From contig JAGQDJ010000012.1 of the NCBI GenBank assembly GCA_022885665.1, forward strand, positions 372,001 through 436,000: DNA of 64,000 nt, read 5' to 3'. The DNA comes from Triops longicaudatus (Eukaryota > Arthropoda > Branchiopoda > Notostraca > Triopsidae). Below are positions 1 to 14,492 of this stretch, piece by piece. The position numbers and the translations under genes were made by a program. Numbering within the stretch: the stretch's first letter is position 1; the number at the start of each line of letters is the position of its first letter. The notes under the pieces were generated by a model. The model had not been told where the DNA came from. It did no database searches and was given only the letters and a program-made list of their open reading frames with translations.

Positions 1-3000
1 TCACACCGGAGGTTAATACAAAAAAAAAATATAGAAAACAAATGTAAATAGTGTACAGCTAATTTTTTTTTTTTTAAAAAATCAAGATTTATGGCGTTAA
101 AATACCTTGCCGTCGTCTTCTTCTACAGCAAACCACGTATCGGCAATAAAGATGAATTTCTGTTGAGTTTGTACATCGCGGATGACGATAAAGCTGAGGT
201 ACCAGGAGGCGTACCGACCTTTCCCGGAGTTATCGTGCCACATTCGTAGGTACATCAAGTTGCCCAAAGGTCGTGGACACGCCATCACGAACGAGTCGGT
301 CTGACCTTTGCGGAAGATTTTGCGCTCAGAGTCACCGAAAACACGCACGCCAGAGTCTTCGTCATCTCCCGTCAAAATAAACTAGAAAAGACAGAAAAAC
401 GGAAATAACATTTTGAGAAACACATATGAAAACTACAAAGTAATCTAATTATACTATTATGCGACTATTTTGTTACAGCTAATTATAAAATCATGCAAAT
501 AATTCTTGAAACGCATCGAAAACCTACCTGAACCTTAGAATCTGTTGCAGCATCGGCTTTATCGCCCGTAAAGACGAGAATCTCGTAAACGTACTTATCT
601 TCGGGCTTGTTGTCGGGTAATGGCGTGGCTCCCAGCTACAAAAAGAAATTATAACTTCAATTTAACGAAATATAAGCTATTTTTTTTAACGAATTTACAG
701 TTTCCAGATCTTTTTTGTCCTTGAATCGCGCCCAAATCAGCAAAGCGATATAAACCGAGAAGGTGACAATGATGGTCACGTAGATGGTAATGTTGTCCGT
801 GAACGAAGCGTGGGCAAACACATAGCTGAAATCCACCGTATTTGGCTTGACAAAGAAACCGGACGCAAACGTCGACAAGTGTGAGCTACTGCAACCTGTC
901 GACTGCATTCCTACATTCACCACCTAAAATATAAAAAGTATTTAAATGAGTCATTAAAATGGGGTCATGGATAGTCCGGCTATAAAGTAATCCAGTTTAA
1001 AATCAATTAAATTACATATTTTGCATTTGTAGGTGCATTTTTTGTGTATATAACTTACTTTACTGATAAATAACTTCAATAAATTAAATATATAATTCTA
1101 AAAAAAAAGTTAAACAAGTCTGAACAAGTTTAAGCAAACAAGTTTAAATAATTTTAAATGCATCATACGATTTCCTAATTAGAAGTAAATAAGGAGAAAT
1201 TAGTGACAAAGTAAATGGGTAGATTGTATGACGAAATAGTGGAAAATGTATAAAAAACTGGAAAAGAAATTGATAAATTATACGACCCTTACATTAAGAC
1301 CGTTGCTTGTCCACGCATTTTCAGTTTCGTTGAAGAAGAAGCAACCAGAGGTAAATACACGGAGTTTATAATTCGTCGAAAAGGACGAGACGGTCAAACT
1401 GCCTAAAGGATTGATGTTCGCCCCGGTTGAAATTGCAGATAACGGCACCGCAGGGTAAGTTGGTACTTTGACTTCCAAAATGCCAATAAACCAGCGTCCA
1501 GTAGTGTTAGCGCTACTGGCCAACGCTAAATTCCAAGTATACGTTCCTAATACGTAAACGACTAATTAAAAAAAACGAGTCTGTTTCACGTTTATTAGAC
1601 TCACCATTCGATGTCTGATTCAGCTGCGGAACAAAGACGATGTGATCAGATTTTTTGAGCGTAGGCATTCTCTCTCGGCTTAGCAACAACACTAACGTTT
1701 GATTCCGACTTCCAGGCGTCACCTCAATAGTGACAGTCATGTTAGGTCGTTCCACCAGGAACATGGAATAGGCAATCTGGTTCACAGATTCTTGCATCAC
1801 TTTCTTAATGTCCACTGAGGTAGCATCTAAAGGAAACAAAAACACTAGAATCAACAACAGGAATATATAAACAGATCTAGCAATACAGATTTATAAATTT
1901 ATTTATAAATATTTCTGCAAAAGAAAGAGGTAAAAAAATCCACAATAAAAACTAAATACTGATAGCAATTTCAATCCACAATAGAAAATACACACGATAT
2001 TAGACAATAAATATAGATTAGAAAATCTTATGCAATGTAAAATAATAAAGGAAAAAATGTAAAAAATCTTAGACAACATTGTAACATAATACTTTAGTAG
2101 CAAATCCCGGAATATCGACAATAACAAACAATAAAACGGCTTATTATCACATTCACACACTTGGCATTCGACTTAGGCTGTTTTCGCGGCGAGGAATGTT
2201 AAGAGTGATGGGCGGGTTTGTATTTTCCACTTCTAACTTGTTATTCACTCGGTCCAACAAGCTGATATCCAGCGTGAAACTGTCTTTCGATACCAAATTG
2301 GACGTTTTGACAAACGACTGTAACGAAACAAATAAAATCGGCATTAAATTATGTTTGTCGTGGTATTCTGCGATCCGAAATACGCTTTGATTCGTAAAAT
2401 AGCAATCTCTCTTACGTGGCCTAACGCTGGCCAACAGCTTGCGGCTACACCAAACGGCTTTGGACATGATCCGTTGACTGACTCATTGGCATAGGGACAG
2501 AAACCCGGTGGAAATGACACGGAAGCATTCGCAGCGCCCAACGAAATTGACGTAGCGTTCTTCATCGCGTCTCCAGGTTTCCTAACGAAAGGATAGAGCC
2601 AATAAATAAATCTTTCAGAAAATACGAAAATAAAAAAAAAATGGAGTAAAAATGTTTAGAATTAAATTACTTAACAAAACAAAATTTTAATAAAATAACC
2701 AAAGAAACTTAAAAAAAAGGAACTTACAACTCAGCCGTCAGAGTTACGTTGTTATCAGAACTGATTTGCATAGCTTCGGGGACAACCATAAGGGATAGCA
2801 ACGTTTGCTCTAACTGGTTGGCTATCCGCATAATCGAAGGAATAATGGCCCCTGCTTGTTTTTTCGTAGCATCGAGAACATTTCCCCGCATCTGAATATC
2901 TGGGTCTTTCGGGACTTGCATGTACAAATCGTCACCAGCATCCGTGTCGTAGAACATCTTGTCGCCCTTAGCCAAATCACCGGGAGGTAAACGCTTTAAG

Positions 3001-6000
3001 TCTCCTGACCCAATCACGTTCGTCACGCCCTGTGAAAACAAGGCGAATAAATTTAGCATTTAATTTGTTGAGGAAATTTATTATTTTAATTATTTAGGAA
3101 ATTTATTGCTTTAATTATTTAGGAAATCTACCATTGTAACTATTATTTAGTTATTTTAGTTATTAAGGAAACATCGAAAAGAAACGTTGGTTTAGGTTAA
3201 CCTTAAGTTCACAATTTAAAGGAATTGTACATAAATTACCCCCATCAAACTGCCCATAGCACTGGCCATTTGCGTCACAACCGGTACCAATTCTTGAGGC
3301 GTAGCTACTTCCACGTTTTTCGCACCAGCTGCCATTGCCTATAGCAGTAATACATAATTAATATACTTAAAACATTCGTTCAAAGTGACTTCAAAGCAAT
3401 TTATATTACTACAGAATTTATGTTTATTATGTTCATTATTGATTTATATTATTAAATGTGGACAAATGACTCCGAGTGATTACCTCAAGAGCATTCAGCG
3501 CTGATTGTCGAACACCCAAGTCTAAAGCTAACGCTGCGTCTCCTTCTGCCGAGGTACCGGCTAGAATCGAAGCCAACGTTCCACTACCAGTATTGAGTTG
3601 TTGTACGGTAGAAAAGGTCGAGCTGGCCAACAGCATGTCCAATTGTTCTTGTTTTTGCTGCACGAAAATGAAGAAAAATTAATTAATTAATTAATAAAAC
3701 ACGTTAAATTCCGGACAGCAAGATATTAAACACACTAAATAACACGCTCAATGCAATAAAATCATTTACTAAGATAAAGCAAACCAATTCTACACTAAAA
3801 TAAGACACCTTAAAAAATCAAAATGCAGAAACAAAAAAATCGAAATTTTAAAGTATTTTTGGCAAAAGTGCGCGATTTTACCTGAGTTAAGCCCATAAGA
3901 ACTTCGTTACGTTGCTCTTCAGTCATATTGCTAGAAAGTGCAGCACCGGACCAAGGTGCTTGGGTTTGGACAGAAATTTGGGCTTGCATGGCCATCAGCA
4001 ACAAATCTGTGTTTCCAGCTCCAACCATTTTCTGGAAGGCTCCAGACGCCATGAAAGCGCCATACTCCGTCTCATTGAGCATCGTCACAGTAATGCTAGA
4101 ACTGATGTTGTAGATGGCCACCGCTCCCCAATTGTCGGTGATTTCTACAGATAACGTCTGCACACCCGGACTCAGGATTAAAGTCATGGGAAACAAGGTA
4201 CCACTGGTTAAAGCTTTCTTGGTTCCGGTTGCATCAGTACCTATTCAGCAATGAAGAAAGATTAATGAAGAATACGTGAAAATAACTTAAATAAATAAAA
4301 TCAGTTGAATTCAATAAAGAAAAGAAACAAAATATTAATGAACGTAAGAATGTCACAAAACGATGAAAAAAAAATATTCACAGTAGAATTCTCGTTACAA
4401 AGAATCCTTAGAAACAGAAAAACGGATCAGTCAAACGGGAGTGTCCTCAGATTCTTTCTCAATACATTTACTTAATTTAGGACCTTACAAGCCGTCTACT
4501 ATATTTGACTGATCTTTATAAAATAGAACGTTATAAAGAGATTCTATTTTTGCTTAAAAATTAAATTCATAAAAAATTCATAATGTGCATAAGTACAAAA
4601 AAATATTTTAAAAAATCGAACAAGTTTCAGCATCTGTCAATTTAAAACGCTTAAATAGTTCGATAAAGAAGTTTACTGGCTGCTGGCCGAGTTTGCCATG
4701 AAAGAATTACAGACGTGACGTTTGCTTTCGATTACGTACTATAAATGTTGTATTTGCTGATGCCTTTGCCTTCAGGATCCTCCCAGTCTTGGCAATCCAC
4801 GGTTAACGTATCAATCAAGGACCGCAAGGTGGTTCCATTAACAGTGCAGGTGCCGTCAGTTGGGGGCTTATTCAGCTTCAAGAGGAATTGCGTTTGACCT
4901 ACGAGCACGAACAAAAGAAGAAAAAATGGAATGTAAAACACGAATATACACAGATAACGACAAAAAACGACTATAATGAGGAAAACAAACCAGGAATAGG
5001 TGAGCCTGGGTCAGTCACGTTCAGACTAAGAATTAAGGTATCGTCCTCAGTCAATACATCGAAAAACGCAGGTTGTAAGGCTAATTCAGCTGTATTTACG
5101 CCTAAAAAATAAACAAATGAATAAGTAAAGAGGTACTATTAATATTGAAAAATTACTAGTAAAAAGATGACGAAAGTTTTTTTTTTACCTTGGGAGTTGC
5201 TCAGCATTTCTGCAGCCAAGCTAGTTATTGCTCCCGAAGCGTCCTTCTTTTCAGCAACCCATAAGTAGGCAGGCGTTGGTGATATACAGTAATCGTCGCA
5301 CGTTCCTACCACGGCTAAGCGCGCCGTCGGGTTAATGTAAGTTGCATCCGAGCCAATATGGCACAGCAGCGAGTTAATACACCTAAATTATACAGCAATC
5401 CATGTGAATTTACATTGATGTTGGAAATATAAAACTTTAAACTAGATGTGGGTTATTTGAATGACAAACCTAAAGTCTATTCGAAGTTAATAGCAAGATA
5501 TCATTAATATTAAATTTACGTGACGTTATGGAAGAAATTATGAGCCTGGCTTTAAGATTACGACAAACTAGTTCCAAAAATGACGATTAATAAAACAAAT
5601 GCTACGAATTCAAGCTTCAAATTAAGGCAAAACTTTCAAATTAAGATAAATTCCCATCGACAATACGCGAGAGCCTAAGTTGTGAATACTTTAAGAAAAA
5701 ATTGCTAAGAAATGTGAGTAGCCGATATATAAAATAAAAATTCGAAAAGCTTCATTACTCGATAATGACAACCGGGGCCGGGTTGGGGACAACGGCAACT
5801 TCGATAATGGCTTGAGTAGCGCGAGTATCTTTGGTGACTAATACAACGAGTTCGTACGTCACGTCGAAAGCAATGAACTTGCTGGCTAAGTCCGAGAATT
5901 CCGGTTTCATGAAGTTCAGTTTGCCTTTAGTATACAATGGCTTATTAGTTTACAGGTAATGGAATATCAGAGACTGAAATATCACCTGGTTTGTAGCCAT

Positions 6001-9000
6001 AACAACCACCACCGCTTAAACCTTGCCCGGAGGCGAAGAACGTGCCGTCATCGAAAACGACCAAGGTTTCTTCGGTGGGTGCTTTCTGACGGCAGAACCA
6101 CGTGAAATTGAATGTCTGCAATGCAATAGAACATTACATCAAGGCTCATGTCCGGTTTCAGTATTTAAAATAATAATAATAATAATAATAATAAATACTA
6201 CGATTCAGCTAAATTCAGAAAAGCAATTAGGTTTAAAGCCATAACTTTTTGACTGGACTGAGCTTAAAAATACCTTATCGTCCGGGTAGTCCGGGTCTAA
6301 AGAATACAAGCCTGGTTGCAGGAGTACAGTTTGGTTTCCTCCTCGCACAATTTTATTTCCACCACCTTGTATCATGACACCCACCAGGGGTGAAGGCTCA
6401 ATCTTCAAGTACGTACTGGCCCATCGAGTTAAAGGGAAAGCTGGATCCAGTATAGGATCTATATTTTGAAAAACGTTAAAAGTTTTATTGCTATTATAAC
6501 ACCAGCGAGCAGGTAATAATAATAAAAAATGAATAACCAAGTTAAGAAAAGGAAAAAAAAAGAAGTAAGAAAAAGTTGGCAGAAACAGTTACGTAATATC
6601 TCATATTTTCACACATTGTTTTGTTATTATTATATTATTATTATTACTATTATATTTTTGTATTGTTTTTAATGTATAATAAAATATTGTATTAACGTAC
6701 CCGACATGGTAAGTTTGTACATCACTTTGTACAGCCCGTACTCGAGAAAGTTGGTCGGAATGATAAGAGTCGGAAAGCTACGTGACGGAAGTGAAGAAAT
6801 ATCTATTGGATCGAGGTCTTTACCGCTAGTTGCATTCACTTTGTTAATGAACCATTGTTTCCTAAAAAGGAGTTTTGTCTTAGCGTTGTCTTGAGTGTCA
6901 ATATGTATGTTACAAAGTATTCTGGGTCCTGGTGCAGTTGAGAATGCCCGCACCAGTGAATTCTATCACTGCACTTCGTATTTCCACCCTTGGAGCTTCG
7001 AAATCCGTGTGATTTACGGGAATGTACGTCAAAGGAGGAACGCAACTCGCGTCTGGTGCAATAACGAAAGGTAACACGTAATTCACTTCGACGTCCATGC
7101 CAGTAGCCACTAATGTAATGTTGTAATTGCCTCGTTTCCTGAAATAAATAACGAATATACAGTTTTTTATAATTACTAATATCATTTGTTAATTTATGAT
7201 AGGTACAATACGTACGTGTAATTGTGGCTCACAGTCATATCATTCAAAAGAATATCCCTGTACGGAATCGTGGCAAAGACTTTGTCACATTGCCACTTTT
7301 CACCATAAGCTTCCAAGTGGCCGTCTCCGTAGTCGAGTTTCATGCACGTCCCGCTGCCCACAGAATCGAATGTGATTCTGAAACTCTTGTTAAGGTACTG
7401 GAAAAAAAAGCAAAAAGTAAACAAACCTTGCCAAATTTCGTTGCTACAACAAAAACTCATTCCGCACATTTTCGGCATTATTGTCCACATTTCTTAGATT
7501 TATTAAAAGCAAATTACTTCAGAAGTAACGATGAAGAAATCATCGATTTTCGGATTACGGACTTTTCCAACGGCTGTAAAAGTAATGGTGTAGTTTACAC
7601 CATAAGGTTGAAGACTGTTAAACGCCGACCACAAGAACGTTTGGTTGCCTTCCTGCAAAATATTCGGAATTTGAGTAATGCGAACAGTCAATTCGAATTA
7701 ATATTCTAGAAAATAACAAAACAGTAGTGCAAGATATCGCTGCCGAGATTACGATTTTGTTCAAACAATATCTAAATAAATAACTAAATATTGGAACAAA
7801 ATGTAAACTTACGGAAGTTAGGTTAAAGGTAGCCACGAAACCATTAGGGTTGTACTTATCGGGCACGGTGTAATTATCCAAAAGTAGTGGAGATCCGTCA
7901 GTCATGTTGTAAACCGTGAAATACTCCACCGTTCCTACGAAACACAACGATATTAGTTAGACTGAACTGACACTAATTAATTGATTTTATTAACTTACTG
8001 AATAAAACAAAGAATGAATTACACAACAAAGCTAATTTATGTTACTAACAGTTTTGCAGCTGTTTAAAACTTATAACTTACCATCTGCGACAGTTAATGT
8101 AAACGTGGTATCGTAGTTAGTAGGTACTTGGTCTTTGTTAATTCCCATTGGAGCAGAAATTGTGCCGGTGGGCGTGACATAGTTGAGTGTGGCAGTCAAA
8201 TTTTTTATGAAGGCAAGGATTTCTACCTATAATGATTTCTTGGTGTATTTTCCAGTCTAATCTGATTTAGGTAATATATTTTATATACCATTGTTGTAAA
8301 ACTTTGGCTGGAGACGTAATTGGAGATAGTTCCTGAGATGTTGAACAAGCCCACTTTGGGATACGCATGAGTGAGCGTATAAAGGGCCGAATTAGCAGGT
8401 CCGTAAGTCTCCAACGTCATGTTTGTGTTCGCCGTGCCGTCATTCCAATTCACCGACACAGTTGAATTCGTCGGATAATTTGACGCAGGACCCTTTAACG
8501 TGAAAGAAGCTATAGACAAAGCATAAATTAATCACTTTATTTAAAATTCAAGCATTTTTTCATTTATTTAAGTCTGTTGTAAAAAGACAATACTCATTTC
8601 TAAATGAATTATAAATAAACACATACTTTTGTTATTTAATTTAATTACAACTTATTAGTGTGTATTTTTCAGTAATTAACTCTTTCTGACAACGTATATA
8701 TAAAAATTAGAAAACGAAGCTAAGTTGCTGCAAAAAAAAACTGCAAAATAAGTTATTTTAATTCAGGAATGAAAAGTTACCATTTTCCATTGTGAGGAAG
8801 AAGTCAGTTTTGGTAGGTACCAGCGTCCATACGGGTTTCGCCGGTTCTTGAACCAAGACGGTGATTAACCGAGTGTTATTCGTCAAACCAATGATTTGAC
8901 TGTACTCGTTCCAAGCCGTCACGTTTACCACGTACGAGCCCGGTGTCTTGTAAACGTGGGTGGTGACGAGCGGTGGCGATGTGATGTTAACAGGGCCTAA

Positions 9001-12000
9001 AGTCAATTACATTATTGTGTATTTGATAATAAACTAAAAAAAAAAAAAAAATAAAAATACCTGTCAAATTTTGAGGAGCTTGCGTTCCATCACCGTAATC
9101 AATGCTCACATAAACCGGTCCGCCTTTGAAGAACGATGTCGTAAAGGTCGTCGTATTCGCAGTTGGTACCACGACAAGCGTAGGTGACAAGGAGACATTG
9201 TTGCTAACCAGCACCTCGTTTAGCACAACAGGCATCTGACACAGCGTAGAATTGCTCTTTGTGGCATCCATCTATTTTTTAAAAATAAGACGCGTTAGAT
9301 TTCTTCTACGAATTATTATGACGACAAAAGTCTAGTTTTCTTCAAATTTAAAAGGACATACAGTGTAAGAGAAGGAACTGGTCGATAAACCAGCACAAGT
9401 GCTGTTGTAAGACAAATTGGCCACCGGAGAGGCAGAAATTATCAAATAGGCCTGGTTTCCTCCGAGAACGTTATTTTCGTAATCTGCAGGCTCTCCAATC
9501 CTGAAAATAACAAAAAAGGCTGTATGTAAAGCTACATAAATAAATTTGCGATTAATGCTTACTGTACACCCAAGCTCCCAGCAGAAGGCGTTTGCAAGCC
9601 GACAAACATACCCGGATTGAGCCAGACCGTAGAAAGTGACAAGATATTGAAATACTGAGGCCCAGTGGTTGAAACGGTGAGGCTCACGGTGGAAACAACG
9701 GTAAACGATGTCGGATTCGCTGCAAGAGACCGTTAGAATCTCTTTATTACTTCTACTTTTTAATTTATAACTTAATTATGCTCGTTCTAATTATAATTAT
9801 GTCTTTTAGATAATTTATTTTTATTCATCATTTCATCATTTCAGGTCATAGTTTCTCAAATCTCTTGTTGCATTTTTCTCTCTTTCCCCTTATGTAATAA
9901 GAAAGCATTTTAGAAAACTGTAAGCTATGCCTACGATGATTTCGAAATTAAACAATTTGTTAAAGTTCTTGAACCTCGTTGATGAGAGTTGCTTTAAAAT
10001 GGTCACAGTGTACTTATATTTTTGCTATTTTGCTTCTTTCTATGACTTTATGCTTCTGATTTCCCGCCTTTTTAAGCAAATAGGCTTTCGGCCATTGGCT
10101 TAACTATTTGGTTTATTTTATGTATTTATTTGCGGTACTGTTAAAGAAATGTTACCTCCAGCTGCTGGGCAAGTGGTATCTGCGTCTACGGCACATGCTC
10201 CAATGCGGTTAACGCCAATACACAGATATTTAGGGGCAGCACAAGTCTCGACGGTACTCGCAGTGCAAGAAGCACGACACTTTCCATCTTGAAGACAAAA
10301 CTGCGTTCCACTCGCACAAACAGGCTTCGCTGCCTACAAAGTTTCAACCACAATGAATAGCAAAACTTTAACGAGAAATCCTGAAAACCCACATTGAGCG
10401 AAAGTTGGAAATTAAAATAAGGAAATTAAAAAAAAAAAACAGAAAATTATGCTTTTCGAGCAAATATGAACGTACCACGAACGTAAACGTGCCAGTTGCA
10501 GCTGCCCAGAACGCAACGCTTTGGGCGATGCCGTAATTCACAACATGGTTCCTAAGAAGAACGGTTGTGGCTGTGGAGGTATTGACCGTTGTAGCAGTAT
10601 CGGTCGGTGGCTGTGTACCGTACAAGTCCCACGTCGGATCTACACAGAAATTGACGCTATAGTTAAAATTTAATGCCCAAACCTTTTCTCGTTAAAACTC
10701 TTTCAAAGCAAAAAAAAAAAAAAAATAAATAAATAAAATAAAAAAAAAATTAAAAAAATTAGGCCATAGGCCATATTCTGTTTTTATATTCCGAAGCAAA
10801 AAGCACGAATCTTTTTTTTTTTAAATGCGGAAAATAGGAAAAACTAAAAAAAACTAAAGTAATTAATACTTTCAATACATTTACAGATATTAAAATATAA
10901 AAAAGGAAAACCGTAATGTTTCTGAAAAATGTTAAAAAATATACCCGGTGCAACGTACGTCACAGCAGTTGGAAATGTCACACTCAACGAAGACGACGAG
11001 CCGGTTATAACAGCCTGGCAAGCGTATTCGTCGCCTACCGCCGCAAAAGGTGGACACAGAGCTTGCAGAGCCTTCCCTGGCACAACGAAACTATGGCTTA
11101 ACGCGAAAGCAAGCAGTTTGGCCCCATCGGTGGCTTTCACTGCGATAAAAAAAAATCAAAAACGCAAGTTTAGTCAATCAAGTTTCTGTTAATGATACTC
11201 AAAACACACCCGTAATTGTGTAACTCCCCGGTGCTAAGTACGTGTGCTTGTTAATCGGCGTTTCCGCACTACCATCACCGTAGTCATACGTTATATTAAC
11301 CCCTGTTGAAACGTCCACTGTCGCTGCAATCGTAACGACCTACAAACAACAATAGAAAAATCAAAATGAATCAACAAAAACAAAATAAATTGCATGAATT
11401 AAGTCGAAACAAATAATTAAAAATAAATTTTCAAAGCAGAAGAAGATGGTAATGAATGGCTAACGTGATTCCAATCGTTTTTTAAACCATAGCTTAACTT
11501 TAAATATATTTTTACGGATAAGAAAAAACATCTTACATAACTTTTGTTTGTCAAAATTCGTTAAATTACCTCATTATTCGTCCCGGAAGCAGAAAGTGTC
11601 GCTGTCAAATTGCTGAAAGTGACCGAACCGGCTGTGTAGACAGTATAGTAACCTTTTCTTACACCCGAAGTGGTGCAATCGGTTACCGTTGCTACTGTCA
11701 AACCAGTTTCCGCTGCAATGATACAATTAGTTTTAAATTTCTGATTCAGTAAAACCGTTCCTAGTTCGCATTACCTGCTAGTTTGCCGCATAAACATGTC
11801 GTATTTCCGTCAGTTGCTGCGTAAAGAAAGTTTAAATCGGCACATGCTCCGACACAGTACAAAACGGTGACCGGCACCGTCACACTGCCTGCGGCAATAA
11901 GCGACGGTGTACCAGGATTCGTTTCTAGGTAACATGAGCCGTTCGTCAACAGAGCTGCATTCGAATTCACTGAAATTTCATTTCAACAATGTCAATCTTC

Positions 12001-12524
12001 CGTAGAAACAAATATTTTTTTATGTTTTTTACCTGTAAGCCACAGAAAAATCTGGAGAAAGAAATATTAATTGTAGAAGACATTTAATAAGTCTTCACAA
12101 TAAACTAGACAACGAACATTAAGAATAATAGCAACAAAAAAATATAAGCTCATTTTGCTTGAAAATTCAAGGTCAAATTATTTGCCAGTCGAAATTTTAC
12201 GATTTTCGTACTCGTGGGAAAAAACAAGACACGTAAGGTTTGTTACCAGAAAACGGAGGAAAAGGAAAAAGGGCTTCTCCATGCCCTAAAATTTCAAGGC
12301 ACACCAATTTCTCCAGCAAGCTTTTTAATTCAGTGTCCCGATTTTGCAGCGAGTTGGTACGGGGTCAAAGGTTTCGGGTCAACTGGAGCCGAAATCGGTA
12401 AGTAAGTTACGGGCCGGTGGCTAGTAAACGAGTCGATAATCAATGTAGAGAGAAAAAGCCTTTCGGAGCCAATGAGCGCGCTACAGGTCAGTAACAATAG
12501 GTTAACCCGGTCAAAGCTGGCCAT
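1..12524 (-). CDS. Polycystin-1-like receptor, N-terminal part (3' end beyond window)
   Basis: A multi-exon gene read leftwards and cut by the left edge. The order seen is: short signal-like start, WSC-like Cys-rich exon (11775-11969), PKD (Ig-like) repeats with DYGDG/WNDG and PG-Y signatures (11210-11712, 8781-9271, 8290-8519, 7140-7490), a Cys-rich exon (10156-10333), a long REJ region (about 7.1 to 2.2 kb), a GAIN/GPS segment, one membrane helix and a PLAT domain. This order is typical of polycystin-1 family proteins, which are large membrane receptors that pair with TRPP channels in cilia or act in sperm-egg contact. Further membrane helices would lie left of base 1. No LRR or C-type lectin domain is seen at the N-terminus. 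Many N-glycosylation sequons fit an extracellular role. The start is uncertain: ATG at 12524 joins in phase to a 19-nt exon at 12033-12051 using donor CGG/gttaac or a later CCC/gtaact. Family assignment is secure; which paralogue is not. Confidence 0.88.
106..634 (-). other. PLAT/LH2 domain of the polycystin-1-like protein
   Basis: Two exons (about 528-630 and 106-381) encode a PLAT domain directly after the first membrane helix. It begins YEILVFTGDKADAATDSKV and continues FILTGDDEDSG, with the conserved WHDNSG and SWYLSFIVIRD strands. In polycystin-1 this domain is cytoplasmic and binds lipids and trafficking partners. The exon ends with AAG/gtattt, so the gene continues to the left. Confidence 0.88.
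699..1546 (-). other. GPS autoproteolysis motif and first transmembrane helix of the polycystin-1-like protein
   Basis: Exons 1293-1546 and 699-923 join in phase through donor AAT/gtaagg and acceptor ttttag/GTG. The joined peptide has a GPS: a Cys in SGCFFFNE, the Trp in NAWTSNG, then GCSSSHLSTFA, with the expected HL/S cleavage point. A membrane helix (ITIYVTIIVTFSVYIALLIW) follows and is closed by basic residues. Known GPS motifs have four Cys; here only the first and third are kept. Confidence 0.85.
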
Positions 12525-12650
12525 GACCTGTAGCTAAGGTGCAAATAGGTCCAAACAATCAGATCAATAAGTCACCCTTTGGTTGACGTCAAGCTTAACC
12601 CTTTTCATTCCGAATTCGTGAGTACATTACATTAAATGTAGTAGTGCAAT

Positions 12651-14492
12651 TCAGTGCTTTACAAAAGCCGATATGAAAAACCCAATGGAGTCGACACTGA
12701 GACAACAATCGCAGCTTGGCTGACTCGTCACGTCGGCATCGAAATTCGGATGAAACCTGAGGACTTTTTGGCATTCCTCAGGACCGAGATCCTCGGACTT
12801 TATCGGGTAAGGTCGTTTGCACTGGCAAATTGCGTTCGATAATGCAGGAATGAGCTCTAATTCGGGGAAATTTTTCAACGCCCATGCAACAATGCCTTCG
12901 TTTTCGGCTGGATATAAGGTACACGTGCTATAAACCAGTTTTCCACCAGGTTTGAGAAGTTGAACCGCCTGAAAAAGACAAATACATAACAAAATTGCAA
13001 GACAAAAATAAATTACGTTGAAAATTATTAGATAAGAAAAACGCATTGATTTCAAGTCCATTATAAGACTAAAGGAAAAGGATTTAAAAGGTAAAAACGA
13101 AACTTAACGAAGAAAGAAACGCAAGAAATTACACGATTTCTTGAGAACTTACGGCAGCGAAGAGTTTTCTCTGAACTTTCGGGTAAGACTCGAGTTCCTT
13201 GAGACTTATGGGGTTAGCCAACTGAGGACGCTGTCCCAAAGCCGAGCAAGGAGCGTCAAGCAATATTTTATTAAACGTTTCTGCAGGAAAAGGCGGTTCC
13301 AGTGTGTCTATCTGAAAATTTTCTATCCTTTTGCTAACGTCTACTGATTTGGTTGAGTCAAAAGTGAACGCTGTGACGTTAATGAGCCCAAATCTTTCAA
13401 CGTTGGACTCGATTTGCTTGATTTTCGACTTGGAGCGATCTAAAGCGATGACTTGGCCTTGATTTTTCATGAGTGTGGCCAAATGGGTCGTTTTGCCGCC
13501 AGGAGCAGCACACATATCCAAAACCAATTCGCCAGGTTGAGGATTGAGAACGTGACTACAGAGTATGGAAGGCAAATTTTGGAGGAAAAATACTTTAGGC
13601 ATGAAGTCGCCTAAGCTGGGAGCATCGTATACCGGATCAGTCATTTTTATAGCCAGTCCTCTAGGAAAATATATATTTTAATAAATATAAAATTTGAAGA
13701 ATAAGAAAATGAAAATGAGAAGTAATTGAAGAAACGATCAAAACGCAGTATTTTGCGACGTTTTCTATAAAACCAGAAGGAAACAAACGTACGACGGAGT
13801 TGCGGTGTTAAAAATGTCTTCTCTGCTCATCATCGAAATTCCGTTTCCACAGAACAATGTAGGGTTTTGGAAAGGTTTTGCGAAGCCTCTGAGGCATAGA
13901 CCATGCAAATCGGCATACACAGCCACCAACTGACCAGGTTTCAGACCTTTAACGAAGAAACCAACATAAAATTACTGAAAATTTATATCTTTTACGGTAA
14001 AATTCGTGCCAGTAGGCTATTTTGCAGGACTAACTGTAAGGAACTCCCATGACTCCCGGTGCGTAGATGTCTGCTCCTCTCATAACAGCGGTTCCGCAGC
14101 CCAATCCGACAATTACGGCCGTTTCTGCTGGTATTACCGACGAAGGAATACCTCCAGATGTCGATTTTAGTAACATAATATCAGTAAATATCGGGTGTGT
14201 GTATAAATAAGGCGGGTCTAATGTTCTTGTTTCATAAATCTGGGGCGGAAGAAGCCAGAAATTAATTTGTATAAGCATGAAACGAGATAAATTATTTCCA
14301 TACTTTATGAAGGTATTCCTCCAGTTTAGAATTAATATGCTCATCATGGGCAGTTAAGGTGTTTATTCTTAGTGTTGAGATATGTGGAGGAGTAGCTAAA
14401 TATTGCCATAATCGTGCTGTGCTCGTTTCAGATGATCCACATAAAGAAGTGGACAAAGTTTGGGCCACAAGATCATTTTTGAATGGCAACAT
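12651..14492 (-). CDS. NSUN6: NSUN6-type tRNA cytosine-5 methyltransferase
   Basis: Five exons (14304-14492, 14035-14239, 13793-13946, 13153-13660, 12651-12968) join in phase to about 457 aa, close to human NSUN6. The enzyme methylates a cytosine near the 3' end of tRNA-Cys and tRNA-Thr. The N-terminal part holds the inserted PUA domain (VGLGCGTAVMRGADIYAPG). The catalytic Rossmann core follows: the SAM loop LDMCAAPGGKTTH, motif IV DAPCSALGQRP and motif VI YSTCTLYPAENE, so both reactive cysteines are present. The protein ends with GFFISAFVKH. The ATG at 14492 is preferred because it matches the family N-terminus; upstream sequence stays open to 14553, so an extra 5' exon is possible. The polycystin-like gene starts only about 127 bp downstream on the same strand. 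Confidence 0.93.
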
